The translations under genes were made by a program, and so were the position numbers. From positions 1-29,590 of the IMG/VR virus record IMGVR_UViG_3300031857_000988: a stretch of DNA of 29,590 nucleotides; one strand, written 5' to 3'. This document shows positions 1 to 5,850 of the stretch, in pieces. Position 1 is the first letter of the stretch. Every line of letters starts with the position of its first letter. The notes beneath the pieces were generated by a model, which was not told where the DNA came from, ran no database searches, and saw only the letters and a list, made by a program, of their open reading frames with translations. Source of the DNA: a virus.

Positions 1-99
1 CTTTTGTTGTTGTTCTGTCATTCTAAAAAACATCCATCCATTTTCTTTGTTTCTAATGACCATCCAAAGCATTTTAATAAATAAAAATTTCTGTTTCAT
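1..99 (-). CDS. 5' part of early small protein (complete copy at 29379-29588)
   Basis: This is the amino-terminal portion of the 69-aa protein annotated at 29379-29588, cut by the left end of the contig. The ATG at 99 lies directly after a copy of the junction element at 97-119, like its neighbours. It is not an extra gene; on the circle both copies are the same locus. Confidence 0.9.
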   Translation of the reverse strand, partial: MKQKFLFIKMLWMVIRNKENGWMFFRMTEQQQK

Positions 100-101
100 T
101 C
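1..101. repeat. Terminal direct repeat, left copy (circular closure)
   Basis: These 101 bases are identical to 29490-29590 by direct comparison. An exact repeat at both ends of a contig is the usual mark of an assembled circular or circularly permuted genome. The repeat contains the first 33 codons of one gene, whose complete copy lies at 29379-29588, so the ends join inside a coding sequence. A true short terminal repeat is possible but less likely, because the cut would then fall in the middle of an operon. Confidence 0.9.
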
Positions 102-119
102 TATTCTGATTTAAAGGTT
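97..119 (-). repeat. 23-bp junction element, copy 2 of 7
   Basis: On the minus strand the element reads AACCTTTAAATCAGAATAG followed by AATG, where ATG starts the next gene. Seven copies occur: 29375-29397, 97-119, 308-330, 535-557, 741-763, 964-986 and 1197-1219. Six are identical and the one at 308-330 has diverged at its centre. In this copy it also encodes the end (TFKSE-stop) of the upstream gene. It has no purine-rich Shine-Dalgarno core. Its role is unknown; see findings. Confidence 0.9.
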
Positions 120-310
120 AATTTATTATAATACATCCATTTATTAAAATCTACATATGACAACTTTGCCTCTCTACGAAGTACGCAAAATTGACCGTAT
201 TTTTCAGATATATTTTTCTCCATTTCTTTGGCTTCTATAAAATCTGTTTCCATTAAATAACCATTTTTTTCGTATTTTCTCATCAACCATTCTACTGCTG
301 TCTGATTCAT
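101..310 (-). CDS. Small early protein, TAVEWL family (member 1)
   Basis: A 69-aa protein of unknown function. Its amino end (TAVEWLMRKYEKNGYL) matches those of the genes at 745-966 and 1201-1395, so the three are paralogues. I recall short proteins beginning this way from phages of Bacteroidota, always as hypothetical proteins. It is hydrophilic, with no membrane segment or cysteine motif. It ends in LTFKSE, the last residues being encoded by the junction element. It sits in a chain of genes spaced 1-20 bp apart, so it is certainly co-transcribed as part of the early operon. Small early phage proteins often act on the host, but nothing here shows that directly. Confidence 0.8.
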   Translation of the reverse strand: MNQTAVEWLMRKYEKNGYLMETDFIEAKEMEKNISEKYGQFCVLRREAKLSYVDFNKWMYYNKLTFKSE

Positions 311-330
311 CTTGTCTTAATTTAAAGGTT
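308..330 (-). repeat. 23-bp junction element, diverged copy 3 of 7
   Basis: The left half (AACCTTTAAAT on the minus strand) is intact, while the rest differs from the other six copies. Here the element is read in another frame by the upstream gene at 322-537, which ends Asn-Leu-stop inside it. The next gene's ATG follows at 310, at the same distance as in the other copies. Confidence 0.75.
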
Positions 331-537
331 ATTTATTTCTTGTTTTACTTCATTCCAAAAATCATTACAAGCGTAATAATCTTCTGTAGCTTCCAATATT
401 TTATTAACTGAAGTTAATGCACATTTTTTAACGTGTCCTATAAACATTGGTGGTGAATTAGTTTTTCTCCAATCAATAGATTTTACTATCTCAAAGTATT
501 CATCACATAATTTTTTTGCTTCTTCTTTTGGTGTCAT
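322..537 (-). CDS. Small early protein, PKEEAKKL family (member 1)
   Basis: A 71-aa protein of unknown function, paralogous to the genes at 549-743 and 24932-25150. Shared features are an amino end like MTPKEEAKKLCDEY, a central helix with KKCALTSVNKILEA and a closing VKQEINNL. I recall this arrangement from small hypothetical proteins of Bacteroidota phages, where it is often repeated in one genome. The pattern suggests a compact all-helical protein. It is in the early operon, between a diverged junction element downstream and a perfect one upstream that supplies the start context. Confidence 0.8.
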   Translation of the reverse strand: MTPKEEAKKLCDEYFEIVKSIDWRKTNSPPMFIGHVKKCALTSVNKILEATEDYYACNDFWNEVKQEINNL

Positions 538-557
538 TCTATTCTGATTTAAAGGTT
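535..557 (-). repeat. 23-bp junction element, copy 4 of 7
   Basis: A perfect copy. The upstream gene (549-743) ends Asn-Leu-stop within it, a different reading frame from the TFKSE-stop copies. The ATG of the gene at 322-537 follows directly. Confidence 0.9.
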
Positions 558-743
558 ACTTATTTCTTGTTTAACTTCTTGCCAATAAGAAAACCTATTT
601 GCAAAGTCTGTTTCTATTAGTTCTTCAATTACTTCAGCAACTGCAATTAATGCACATTGTTTGGCTTCATTAATATTTGAATTACCTGTTGAATGTGGTA
701 GAAAATTATCAACCAATTCTTTTGCTTTTTCTTTTGGTGCCAT
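549..743 (-). CDS. Small early protein, PKEEAKKL family (member 2)
   Basis: A 64-aa paralogue of the adjacent 322-537 gene. It starts MAPKEKAKELVDNF, carries KQCALIAVAEVIEE in the middle and ends YWQEVKQEISNL. The two adjacent genes look like a tandem duplication that diverged strongly between conserved ends. Function unknown; an all-helical fold is likely. The start is fixed by the perfect junction element at 741-763. Confidence 0.8.
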   Translation of the reverse strand: MAPKEKAKELVDNFLPHSTGNSNINEAKQCALIAVAEVIEELIETDFANRFSYWQEVKQEISNL

Positions 744-763
744 TCTATTCTGATTTAAAGGTT
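741..763 (-). repeat. 23-bp junction element, copy 5 of 7
   Basis: A perfect copy. It encodes the TFKSE-stop end of the gene at 745-966 and immediately precedes the ATG of the gene at 549-743. Confidence 0.9.
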
Positions 764-966
764 TCGTTGTAGTATTGTTGTGCTGGAATTTCTTTAGTTA
801 CTGTATGTGAAATATCTATACCATTGTCTTTTCCATAACGATAAGAATCCATTATCTGTTCTTCAAACATTTTATTGGCTTGTTCAATAATTTTTTGTTT
901 CATTCCTTCATCTAAGTAATGTCCATTTGTTAGTTTTTCAACCAACCATTCTACTGCTGTTTTCAT
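745..966 (-). CDS. Small early protein, TAVEWL family (member 2)
   Basis: A 73-aa protein starting MKTAVEWLVEKLTNGHYL, paralogous to those at 101-310 and 1201-1395. A helical middle region (IIEQANKMFEEQIMDSYRYG) is followed by a short tail ending ETFKSE. Function unknown. The neighbours on both sides begin at copies of the same junction element, so this gene behaves like one cassette in a series. Confidence 0.8.
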   Translation of the reverse strand: MKTAVEWLVEKLTNGHYLDEGMKQKIIEQANKMFEEQIMDSYRYGKDNGIDISHTVTKEIPAQQYYNETFKSE

Positions 967-986
967 TCTATTCTGATTTAAAGGTT
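964..986 (-). repeat. 23-bp junction element, copy 6 of 7 (fully intergenic)
   Basis: A perfect copy. Unlike the others, the upstream gene (987-1199) stops one base before it, so here the element encodes nothing and is still unchanged. This is the strongest evidence that its DNA or RNA sequence, not an encoded peptide, is conserved. Confidence 0.9.
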
Positions 987-1199
987 TTACATCAATCCAT
1001 ATTTAATACACCTAACCCATGTTTCAATAATTTCATCTTGAATATCTGCATCAATTTTTTTAAATTCGTGTTTTATTCCACGCCTATCTGTTAAATCTCT
1101 TACGATATTAAAAACTGCTCTTAATTCTTTTGTTTCAGGTTGTATACCACGATTTACATAATCGTAATATTTATCAAAGTATTTGCTATCTGCATTCAT
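987..1199 (-). CDS. Hypothetical early protein, 70 aa
   Basis: I do not recognise this protein. It is hydrophilic, mixed in charge, rich in Asp, Lys and Tyr at the amino end (MNADSKYFDKYYDYVNRG), and has a probable helix ending ETWVRCIKYGLM. It lacks the TFKSE or NNL ends of its neighbours because it stops just before the junction element. Its start follows the element copy at 1197-1219. Its place in the operon makes it a real gene; no function can be assigned. Confidence 0.75.
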   Translation of the reverse strand: MNADSKYFDKYYDYVNRGIQPETKELRAVFNIVRDLTDRRGIKHEFKKIDADIQDEIIETWVRCIKYGLM

Positions 1200-1219
1200 T
1201 CTATTCTGATTTAAAGGTT
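1197..1219 (-). repeat. 23-bp junction element, copy 7 of 7
   Basis: A perfect copy that encodes TFKSE-stop of the gene at 1201-1395 and precedes the ATG of the 987-1199 gene. It is the copy nearest the early promoter; the gene before it (start at 1395) has no such element and instead overlaps its neighbour by ATGA. Confidence 0.9.
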
Positions 1220-1395
1220 AACTGTTCATTTTTTCTTTGCCACTCTTTACCATCTCTAAATCCTTTTAGGTATTCTTTAGCTTCTTGTGTTTTTTCCATT
1301 CCTTCGGCTATCTTAACTATATCTTCAGGAACTCCCTCATGGAAATATCCATTGTCATGTAACTCTTGTACCAACCACTCTACTGCTGTTTTCAT
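1201..1395 (-). CDS. Small early protein, TAVEWL family (member 3)
   Basis: A 64-aa protein beginning MKTAVEWLVQELHDNGYF, the third member of the TAVEWL family. A conserved acidic helix (IVKIAEGMEKTQEAKEY) follows, and it ends EQLTFKSE. Function unknown. Its ATG overlaps the stop of the upstream winged-helix gene by four bases (ATGA), which points to translational coupling rather than use of the junction element. Confidence 0.8.
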   Translation of the reverse strand: MKTAVEWLVQELHDNGYFHEGVPEDIVKIAEGMEKTQEAKEYLKGFRDGKEWQRKNEQLTFKSE

Positions 1396-1580
1396 ATTTC
1401 TAATTTATATTTATTATTACTTTTATTTAAGGTATAACCAAGCTGTTTAAACAAATCAAAGTATCTGTACACTGTCCTATCTGACACACTTAAGTATCTT
1501 GATATGGTAGTAATACTCCTGGGTTTATCTTGTAACATCTGCATAAGTCTAATGCACCTGTACATCTTAAGTTGATTCAT
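1392..1580 (-). CDS. Small winged-helix transcriptional regulator
   Basis: A 62-aa protein that is essentially one DNA-binding domain. LMQMLQDKPRSITTISRYLSV is a helix pair, followed by the recognition-helix region SDRTVYRYFDLFKQLGYTL and a short wing (NKSNNKYKLEI). The pattern is that of the HTH_11/DeoR-type winged helix. There is no effector or dimerisation domain, so it may control early phage or host genes by simple DNA binding. It overlaps the next gene by ATGA. Family assignment is from pattern only; it could also be a DNA-bending accessory protein. Confidence 0.65.
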   Translation of the reverse strand: MNQLKMYRCIRLMQMLQDKPRSITTISRYLSVSDRTVYRYFDLFKQLGYTLNKSNNKYKLEI

Positions 1581-1592
1581 ATCCTCTCAATT

Positions 1593-1808
1593 TTAATGAT
1601 TAGTTTCTCCCAAAGGTTGCTCATCCTTCGAGCTTCCCATTCTGAGTCTGCTTGCACAGTCTTTTTTAATATCCTCCAAGCTCCTCCCATGTATCCTCGA
1701 TAGTGTATTGTCCACATTTTTTAATACTCTTAAATATTTATAATATCTGATTTCATCAAAGCTATCCCAATAGCTTATAATTGCTAAATGTATTTTAGGC
1801 TCTCTCAT
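1593..1808 (-). CDS. Hypothetical early protein, 71 aa
   Basis: I do not recognise this protein. It starts MREPKIHLAIISYWDSFDEI and has an aromatic and basic middle (RYYKYLRVLKNV). The segment SLEDIKKDCASRLRMG could be a helix. Its start is two bases after the stop of the tiny membrane peptide at 1810-1908. Tight spacing on both sides makes it a real early gene. No function can be given. Confidence 0.7.
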   Translation of the reverse strand: MREPKIHLAIISYWDSFDEIRYYKYLRVLKNVDNTLSRIHGRSLEDIKKDCASRLRMGSSKDEQPLGETNH

Positions 1809-1809
1809 G

Positions 1810-1908
1810 CTATCCTACTACTCCAATATACATTAACACAAAGGTGATAGCTAATAATGCAGCAGAGAACACTAAAACGTCTCTCACAGCCTTTTGATCT
1901 TCATTCAT
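1810..1908 (-). CDS. Tiny membrane peptide, 32 aa
   Basis: A 32-residue reading frame, MNEDQKAVRDVL then VFSAALLAITFVLMYIGVVG, that fills the only gap between two early genes. The first ten residues are charged and the rest is one hydrophobic membrane span. The ATG is two bases after the upstream stop and the frame ends one base before the next ATG, so its boundaries fit the operon exactly. This fit is the main evidence. Single-span early peptides may act on the host membrane, but that is a guess. Confidence 0.6.
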   Translation of the reverse strand: MNEDQKAVRDVLVFSAALLAITFVLMYIGVVG

Positions 1909-1910
1909 AA

Positions 1911-2255
1911 TTAATAAGTTTTAATGTTAGCTAAATAAGTTTCTAATCTTGCAAGAGCTCTTGATTGAATATTAAGTCTATGCTTATACTTAGGAAGTAA
2001 TTCATAGAACATACCTCTGCTCAAGTTTTTTAAAGTGTCAGATGTTAATCTAATGCGAGTCAACATCCCATCAATCATCCACTCTACATCCTCAATACGT
2101 TCATTCAATAGGTCAGAGTCAATGCAATAACCTTCACCTCTACACTCATCACAGTCATCTGATACGCTGTGAGATGGATGCTCATAAGAGCTACTGATTG
2201 ATACTGACCCTGTGCCCCAACACTTGTCACATTCTTTTAAAAATTGCTTTTTCAT
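1911..2255 (-). CDS. DnaJ-type zinc-finger protein, 114 aa
   Basis: The amino end has two CxxCxGxG-like knuckles, CDKCWGTG (Cys9, Cys12) and CDECRGEG (Cys35, Cys38), the zinc-binding pattern of the DnaJ central domain. They are separated by a Ser/His-rich loop. The rest is a long, probably helical region (LLNERIEDVEWMIDGMLTRI). No J domain is present, so it is not a DnaJ chaperone; a small zinc-dependent nucleic-acid- or protein-binding role is plausible. An upstream ATG at 2303 exists, but that extension runs through the predicted promoter, so I use the ATG at 2255. It is the first gene of the early operon. Confidence 0.7.
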   Translation of the reverse strand: MKKQFLKECDKCWGTGSVSISSSYEHPSHSVSDDCDECRGEGYCIDSDLLNERIEDVEWMIDGMLTRIRLTSDTLKNLSRGMFYELLPKYKHRLNIQSRALARLETYLANIKTY

Positions 2256-2281
2256 ATTTGATTTGTTTATGATTATGGATG

Positions 2282-2312
2282 TAAAGTTAATAAGTTTTTT
2301 CATATATGCAAA
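2282..2312 (-). promoter_or_regulatory. Early promoter, Bacteroidota type (-33 TTTG, -7 TAACTTTA)
   Basis: On the minus strand, TTTG (2312-2309) is followed after 19 bases by TAACTTTA (2289-2282), one mismatch from the Bacteroidota -7 consensus TAnnTTTG. The spacing is in the known range. The segment closely resembles the promoter at 24779-24809, including TATATG just after the -33 box. A second -7-like box, TATTTTTG, lies at 2328-2321 with a possible TTTG 24 bases upstream. Transcription would start near 2275, just ahead of the zinc-finger gene. Confidence 0.65.
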
Positions 2313-2353
2313 TAATTAGACAAAAATAATATTAACATTTAATTGTTAATAAC

Positions 2354-2378
2354 AAAAAAGCCCCCTTTATGGAGGCTT
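2354..2378 (-). terminator. Intrinsic terminator of the virion/lysis operon
   Basis: On the minus strand AAGCCTCC, loop ATAAA and GGGGGCTT form an 8-bp stem with one G-U pair, followed by six T. It lies beyond the last late gene (2502-2771) and just before the early promoter, so it separates the two transcription units. Confidence 0.9.
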
Positions 2379-2501
2379 AGACATGTGACACCATATCACA
2401 TGGGGGAGATAAGACTCACTCTGAGCGGGCAGTTCTAATGGGATGCCGAGTAAGTATATTAGGTTGACTTGGTAACTGATCTAACGGTAAGTATCCAAGT
2501 A
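2379..2501. other. Non-coding segment with two further stem-loops
   Basis: No reading frame of interest is present. CATGTGA (2382-2388) pairs with TCACATG (2396-2402) over a 7-base loop, and ACTTGG (2467-2472) pairs with CCAAGT (2495-2500). Between them is a G/C-richer stretch (AGCGGGCAG, GGGATGCCGAG) unlike the surroundings. It is part of the late transcript ahead of the terminator, so it could be a structured 3' untranslated region or small RNA. I checked for a tRNA and found no anticodon or T arm. Confidence 0.4.
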
Positions 2502-2771
2502 CTATTTTTTCTTAAACCTCTTAACTACAAACTTAGATGCTAAGGTTGCAACAGCTTTAAGGAATTTATTTTCTGCATCTACAGTGACCTTAGTACCTGT
2601 CTCATCTTTTTTTATGTTGACATCTACTTTCTTGCCATCATAGTCAAGCTCATGATTCATACCATCCTTATGGTACTCTATCTCTGCCTTGTTTGTTTTG
2701 ATGATAACATCTGTCTTATCACCTTCAATGTTGACCTGTACTTTTTTAGGTCTGCCTACTTTCTTAGCCAT
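2502..2771 (-). CDS. Small basic protein with AT-hook-like start, 89 aa
   Basis: It starts MAKKVGRPKKVQVNIEG; GRPKK resembles an AT-hook minor-groove DNA-binding motif. The middle alternates charged and beta-prone residues (TDVIIKTNKAEIEYHKDG, GKKVDVNIKKDETG). A basic helix follows, ending FVVKRFKKK. Function unknown; a DNA-associated or virion-packaged role is possible. I use the ATG at 2771, eight bases after the lysin stop, rather than the one at 2816, which would extend the frame into the lysin gene without adding recognisable sequence. It is the last gene of the late operon. Confidence 0.65.
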   Translation of the reverse strand: MAKKVGRPKKVQVNIEGDKTDVIIKTNKAEIEYHKDGMNHELDYDGKKVDVNIKKDETGTKVTVDAENKFLKAVATLASKFVVKRFKKK

Positions 2772-2778
2772 AATATAT

Positions 2779-3153
2779 TTATTTATTCCAACGTGCATGA
2801 GTACCTCTGACATCATAATGAGTCCAGGTGCTATAAGTTCCTATTCCACCTTGTTTCATTCTACCCTCTGAAATCAACTTCTCAATCACTGCTGCCACTT
2901 GCTTAGGTGTGTATCCTTCAATCTTAAAGTCAGCTGCTTGACCTGTGATATGACGTGACTTACTTGCACCTCCTATCTTAGCATTATGCTGAGCTGGTCT
3001 GTAGCCACTTGTTATCTTGATAGGTTTCTTAACCTCATCTCTTAGTACCTGCAAGTTCTTTGCAAGTTCTATAAGGTTTCTTAGTACATCATTAGGCACT
3101 TCAAAGTTGTGCTTATTGAATTCAGATAGACTGAAATTAGTTGTTAGCTTCAT
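2779..3153 (-). CDS. Endolysin, M15-family peptidase
   Basis: A 124-aa zinc peptidase of the M15 (VanY/D-Ala-D-Ala carboxypeptidase-like) superfamily, expected to cut peptidoglycan cross-links at lysis. Visible motifs are ITSGYRPAQHN near residues 47-57, SRHITGQAADF with zinc ligands His68 and Asp75, and WTHYDVRG with His112 as the third ligand and Asp114 beside it. The length matches the single-domain Peptidase_M15_3 form of many phages. There is no signal peptide, so it needs the holin encoded just upstream, whose gene it overlaps by 17 bases. A virion-associated role is unlikely given this lysis context. Confidence 0.9.
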   Translation of the reverse strand: MKLTTNFSLSEFNKHNFEVPNDVLRNLIELAKNLQVLRDEVKKPIKITSGYRPAQHNAKIGGASKSRHITGQAADFKIEGYTPKQVAAVIEKLISEGRMKQGGIGTYSTWTHYDVRGTHARWNK

Positions 3154-3355
3154 GGTTCTCTATTGTTAATTGTGATAGTGTTGCTGCTACTGTTCCTGCT
3201 GTTGCCACATATCCTGCCACAGTTATGACCGCTGCAGGTAGTGTGATTGGAGCTGTAAGGATAACTCCTGCTATAGCACCCACTGTTATGGCTGCCTTCT
3301 GTACTCTCTTCCAAAACTTTGGAGTGGGAGCATTCCATCTTTGTGCTATACTCAT
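3137..3355 (-). CDS. Putative holin, 72 aa
   Basis: A short protein with a basic amino end (NAPTPKFWKRVQKAA), then two hydrophobic segments (ITVGAIAGVILTAPI and PAAVITVAGYVATAGTVAATL) and a short polar tail. This matches small two-span proteins found beside the M15 lysin in Bacteroidota phages, presumed to permeabilise the inner membrane. Overlaps with both neighbours (4 and 17 bases) tie the three lysis genes together. The holin role rests on size, topology and position. Confidence 0.65.
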   Translation of the reverse strand: MSIAQRWNAPTPKFWKRVQKAAITVGAIAGVILTAPITLPAAVITVAGYVATAGTVAATLSQLTIENHEANN

Positions 3356-3639
3356 CTTAAGTTTATTTCTATTAGTTTTTTAACTGATTGAGTGAGCTCA
3401 CTTATCTGCTCAGCAAGGTGCTTAATCTCTAACTGAGTCATTTTCTCAATGGCCTCATATTTGAAGCGTGACTCATTGTCAACAAGCTCAATCTTACCTT
3501 TTAATCTGCCTTGATTCTCAATAATGCTTTTCTGTTCCTTCATAACGTTTCTTAAGTCAGCATGTAAACTCTTTAAAAAATACCCTATCCCTGAGATGAG
3601 TATTGTTATCACTGTAAAAGCTATTTCATTAAATCCCAT
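3352..3639 (-). CDS. Membrane-anchored coiled-coil protein, lysis module
   Basis: A 95-aa protein with an amino-terminal membrane span (IAFTVITILISGIGYFL) followed by a charged heptad-like region to the end (LRNVMKEQKSIIENQGRL, KMTQLEIKHLAEQISELT). The topology fits a pinholin partner, an antiholin or an inner-membrane spanin-like protein. I start at ATG 3639, which shares one base with the upstream stop (TGATG); a GTG three bases earlier is possible. Position between the connector and holin genes supports a lysis role. Confidence 0.6.
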   Translation of the reverse strand: MGFNEIAFTVITILISGIGYFLKSLHADLRNVMKEQKSIIENQGRLKGKIELVDNESRFKYEAIEKMTQLEIKHLAEQISELTQSVKKLIEINLR

Positions 3640-4205
3640 CACAAAATCAATATGCTGTTATTATATCCATTCTCTCTATATCCTCCACAAGGACAGTCAT
3701 ATCTACACACTTCCCCACAGTTACATCCACAGTGATCTATCATAGGTCTTAAGTCAGTGTCCTTGTTAGCCTCTGATGTGAACTCAGGATACAAATCCTT
3801 GTTAGCTATCAAGTAGCGAGTCAGTCGAGTCTCAAAGAATGAGGCCTTCTGTGCATAGTGCTCCATCCCAAAGGCTACCTCTGAACGTGTCACTGAGCTT
3901 GAGAAGTCACCAAATTGAGTCTGAAGTCCTTTATTCTTAAGTTGGTATGTCAATCCAAAGACAGCATCCTCTGCACTCCTCCAAGCTATCACAGGCTGAA
4001 TGTATGCCACAAGTACTTCCTCATCATTAGTCAATGTCTGAGCATTGTACTTAGTGAGCAGGTAGTTATAGAACACAGTGCCAAGGATAGGCATTACTCT
4101 GAGCTGTGCTTGAGTAGCGATATATGGTGTCACATCTGTCACATCAACATTGGCTGTGATAGGTGTGTTAGTCTTTAAGTATGTCTCTGTTATAAAGTAT
4201 ATCAT
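3639..4205 (-). CDS. Head-tail connector-like protein with cysteine-rich tail
   Basis: A 188-aa protein directly downstream of the portal gene (4-bp overlap). The body is helix-rich (TPYIATQAQLRVMPILG, FGMEHYAQKASFFETRL) and resembles head-completion proteins of Bacteroidota phages placed after the portal (DUF6712-like, from memory). The carboxyl end has six cysteines within about 16 residues (HCGCNCGEVCRYDCPCGG), which is unusual for a connector and could bind metal or form disulphides. Function as an adaptor between portal and tail is inferred from position and general pattern. Confidence 0.55.
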   Translation of the reverse strand: MIYFITETYLKTNTPITANVDVTDVTPYIATQAQLRVMPILGTVFYNYLLTKYNAQTLTNDEEVLVAYIQPVIAWRSAEDAVFGLTYQLKNKGLQTQFGDFSSSVTRSEVAFGMEHYAQKASFFETRLTRYLIANKDLYPEFTSEANKDTDLRPMIDHCGCNCGEVCRYDCPCGGYRENGYNNSILIL

Positions 4206-5515
4206 GGTGCTGCAGGTGTTTTAGTTGGTATAACATCACCGCCCTCTATTGGAGGCAGTTGAGCCAGTGCTCTGATTTCATTAGGTGTCATGCTTCCAAG
4301 TACCTTAGTAGCTACCAATGGACTTAATGAGTTCAAAGCATCTGATGTCTTAGAGGTATCACCTTCAAGTTCTATGATGGTCTCATTAATAATCTGAAAG
4401 TTGTTAATTGAGAACTTGCCAGGTATCTTAGCAATGGTCATTATCTCATTAACTATCTCCTCAACTTGTCTCCTCAATGGCATGACTACATTCTTTTCAA
4501 ATACAACATAAGCCTGCTTAATATCACTGCCTGAGCCGAGTGATCCTTGAGTTCTTACTCCCATAAGGATGGGATCTATTGTGTGAGCAAAGCATATCTG
4601 CTCTGTGTTAAGGCTTGATGCCTCTTGAAACAACTTATCATTGCTGTTAGTTGGTAGGCTTTCAATCTTAGGTAACTGATCTTGATTATTAGCAAAGAAT
4701 GCAACAGCCTTACCTGCATTAGCAGCTCCTTTCAACCTATCAATCGTCTGCTTAATCATGTGTTTCTCCTCCTCTGATTGTGGTCTTTTTGGGAACATCA
4801 TAGCAAAGGATGGAAATATTGAGTTTTGAATGTTACTCTTAGCGAAGTATGATAGCTCGCCACTCAAAAATGCAAAATTAAGTGCCGAACTGTACTGCGG
4901 TAATGGATACCACTCCTGGCCTAATGTCATTAACTCATAGCAATATAGTTGCTCAAGGTCAGTATTAGCAGGATGATACTTTTTTATCTCTCTCACATCA
5001 ATGCGAGCTGTCCAATCCTCACAAATAAAGTATGTTTCTTTATCTCTTGAAATCCTAACTCTCTCAGGTGAAATGTTCTCAACTTTATATATCTCTCCTT
5101 TCTTATTGTAGCATAGTTTGAAGTACACTCTATGGTGAACTATCAACTGTTGAGCTATGGCTCTGATTGTTTTACCTAACTTGAGCTTTCTCTCAAAGGT
5201 ATATAACTTGAGCTTATCCTCTTGAGACATTTTCTCAGTCTCAATAGTGTATCCTCCACCTGTTGCTGAGTTAGTCTTAAAGTCAACGATAGCACCATGC
5301 AAAGGTGATGAGTAATATAGTTGATTAAGTAACTCTGGATAGAGATTATCCTGCCCAAATGGAATGTATCCTGCTATCTGATAGCGGCCATTAACATAAG
5401 GGAGTGATAGGTTGGCTCCGCCTACCTTTTGAAATGGAGTAGAGAAGGACTGATATCCCTCCACTACTTCTGTTGCTTGTGGCTTGCTGCCTATAAATCT
5501 GTTATACCATGCCAT
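4202..5515 (-). CDS. Portal protein
   Basis: A 437-aa protein with features of HK97/PBSX-type portals: an amino arm; YYSSPLHGAIVDFKTNSATG near residue 70, typical of the portal wing; the segment VENISPERVRISRD; and a long helical clip/stem ending in VVMPLRRQVEEIVNEI. The portal forms the dodecameric ring through which terminase pumps DNA and to which the tail attaches. Its length fits this family. The position is atypical: it follows the capsid and tail-tube genes instead of the large terminase. Its ATG shares one base with the upstream stop. Confidence 0.85.
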   Translation of the reverse strand: MAWYNRFIGSKPQATEVVEGYQSFSTPFQKVGGANLSLPYVNGRYQIAGYIPFGQDNLYPELLNQLYYSSPLHGAIVDFKTNSATGGGYTIETEKMSQEDKLKLYTFERKLKLGKTIRAIAQQLIVHHRVYFKLCYNKKGEIYKVENISPERVRISRDKETYFICEDWTARIDVREIKKYHPANTDLEQLYCYELMTLGQEWYPLPQYSSALNFAFLSGELSYFAKSNIQNSIFPSFAMMFPKRPQSEEEKHMIKQTIDRLKGAANAGKAVAFFANNQDQLPKIESLPTNSNDKLFQEASSLNTEQICFAHTIDPILMGVRTQGSLGSGSDIKQAYVVFEKNVVMPLRRQVEEIVNEIMTIAKIPGKFSINNFQIINETIIELEGDTSKTSDALNSLSPLVATKVLGSMTPNEIRALAQLPPIEGGDVIPTKTPAAP

Positions 5516-5850
5516 TAGTCATAGATTGAATTAGTTTGTATCCCTGCCACTACCATGCGGCCCTCCTCTATCATAGTCAATCCTGTAGGATCAACTGTTG
5601 GAGTAGGACTTTGATAGACTTTATATCTGTACTGCCCTTTCACAAGCTCTACATCAGTGGGCTCATCGATAGTGAATAGGTTATATCTTGAAGGCCATGA
5701 GGAACTATCAACTCCCTGCCAATAGATAGGGTTAGCTGTAGTGTCAAACTCATCCTCAAATTCAAATAAATAGTAAGGATTGGAGATTGTTGTAACCTCT
5801 GTAAGTGTCAACACAAAGGTGTTAACTGTATCCTTCTCAAGATATATCAT
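5515..5850 (-). CDS. Conserved virion-region protein, 111 aa
   Basis: It starts MIYLEKDTVNTFVLTLTE and looks all-beta (YYLFEFEDEFDT, YRYKVYQSPTPT, EEGRMVVAG). Proteins with this start occur near portal genes in Bacteroidota phages, as I recall, without a firm function; a neck or head-decoration role is possible. An open frame extends six codons further to a TTG at 5868, but the ATG at 5850 lies directly after a perfect TACAATATAGGT start motif, which decides the start. A terminator lies just upstream, so this gene may begin a separate transcript. Confidence 0.7.
   Translation of the reverse strand: MIYLEKDTVNTFVLTLTEVTTISNPYYLFEFEDEFDTTANPIYWQGVDSSSWPSRYNLFTIDEPTDVELVKGQYRYKVYQSPTPTVDPTGLTMIEEGRMVVAGIQTNSIYD

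Noticed and set aside
1130-1450. 106-codon plus-strand open frame
   Set aside because: It is antisense to three tightly packed early genes and its composition is that of their complement.
2379-2501. tRNA or tmRNA in the structured intergenic segment
   Set aside because: No GTTCRA T-arm, anticodon stem or acceptor pairing was found on either strand.
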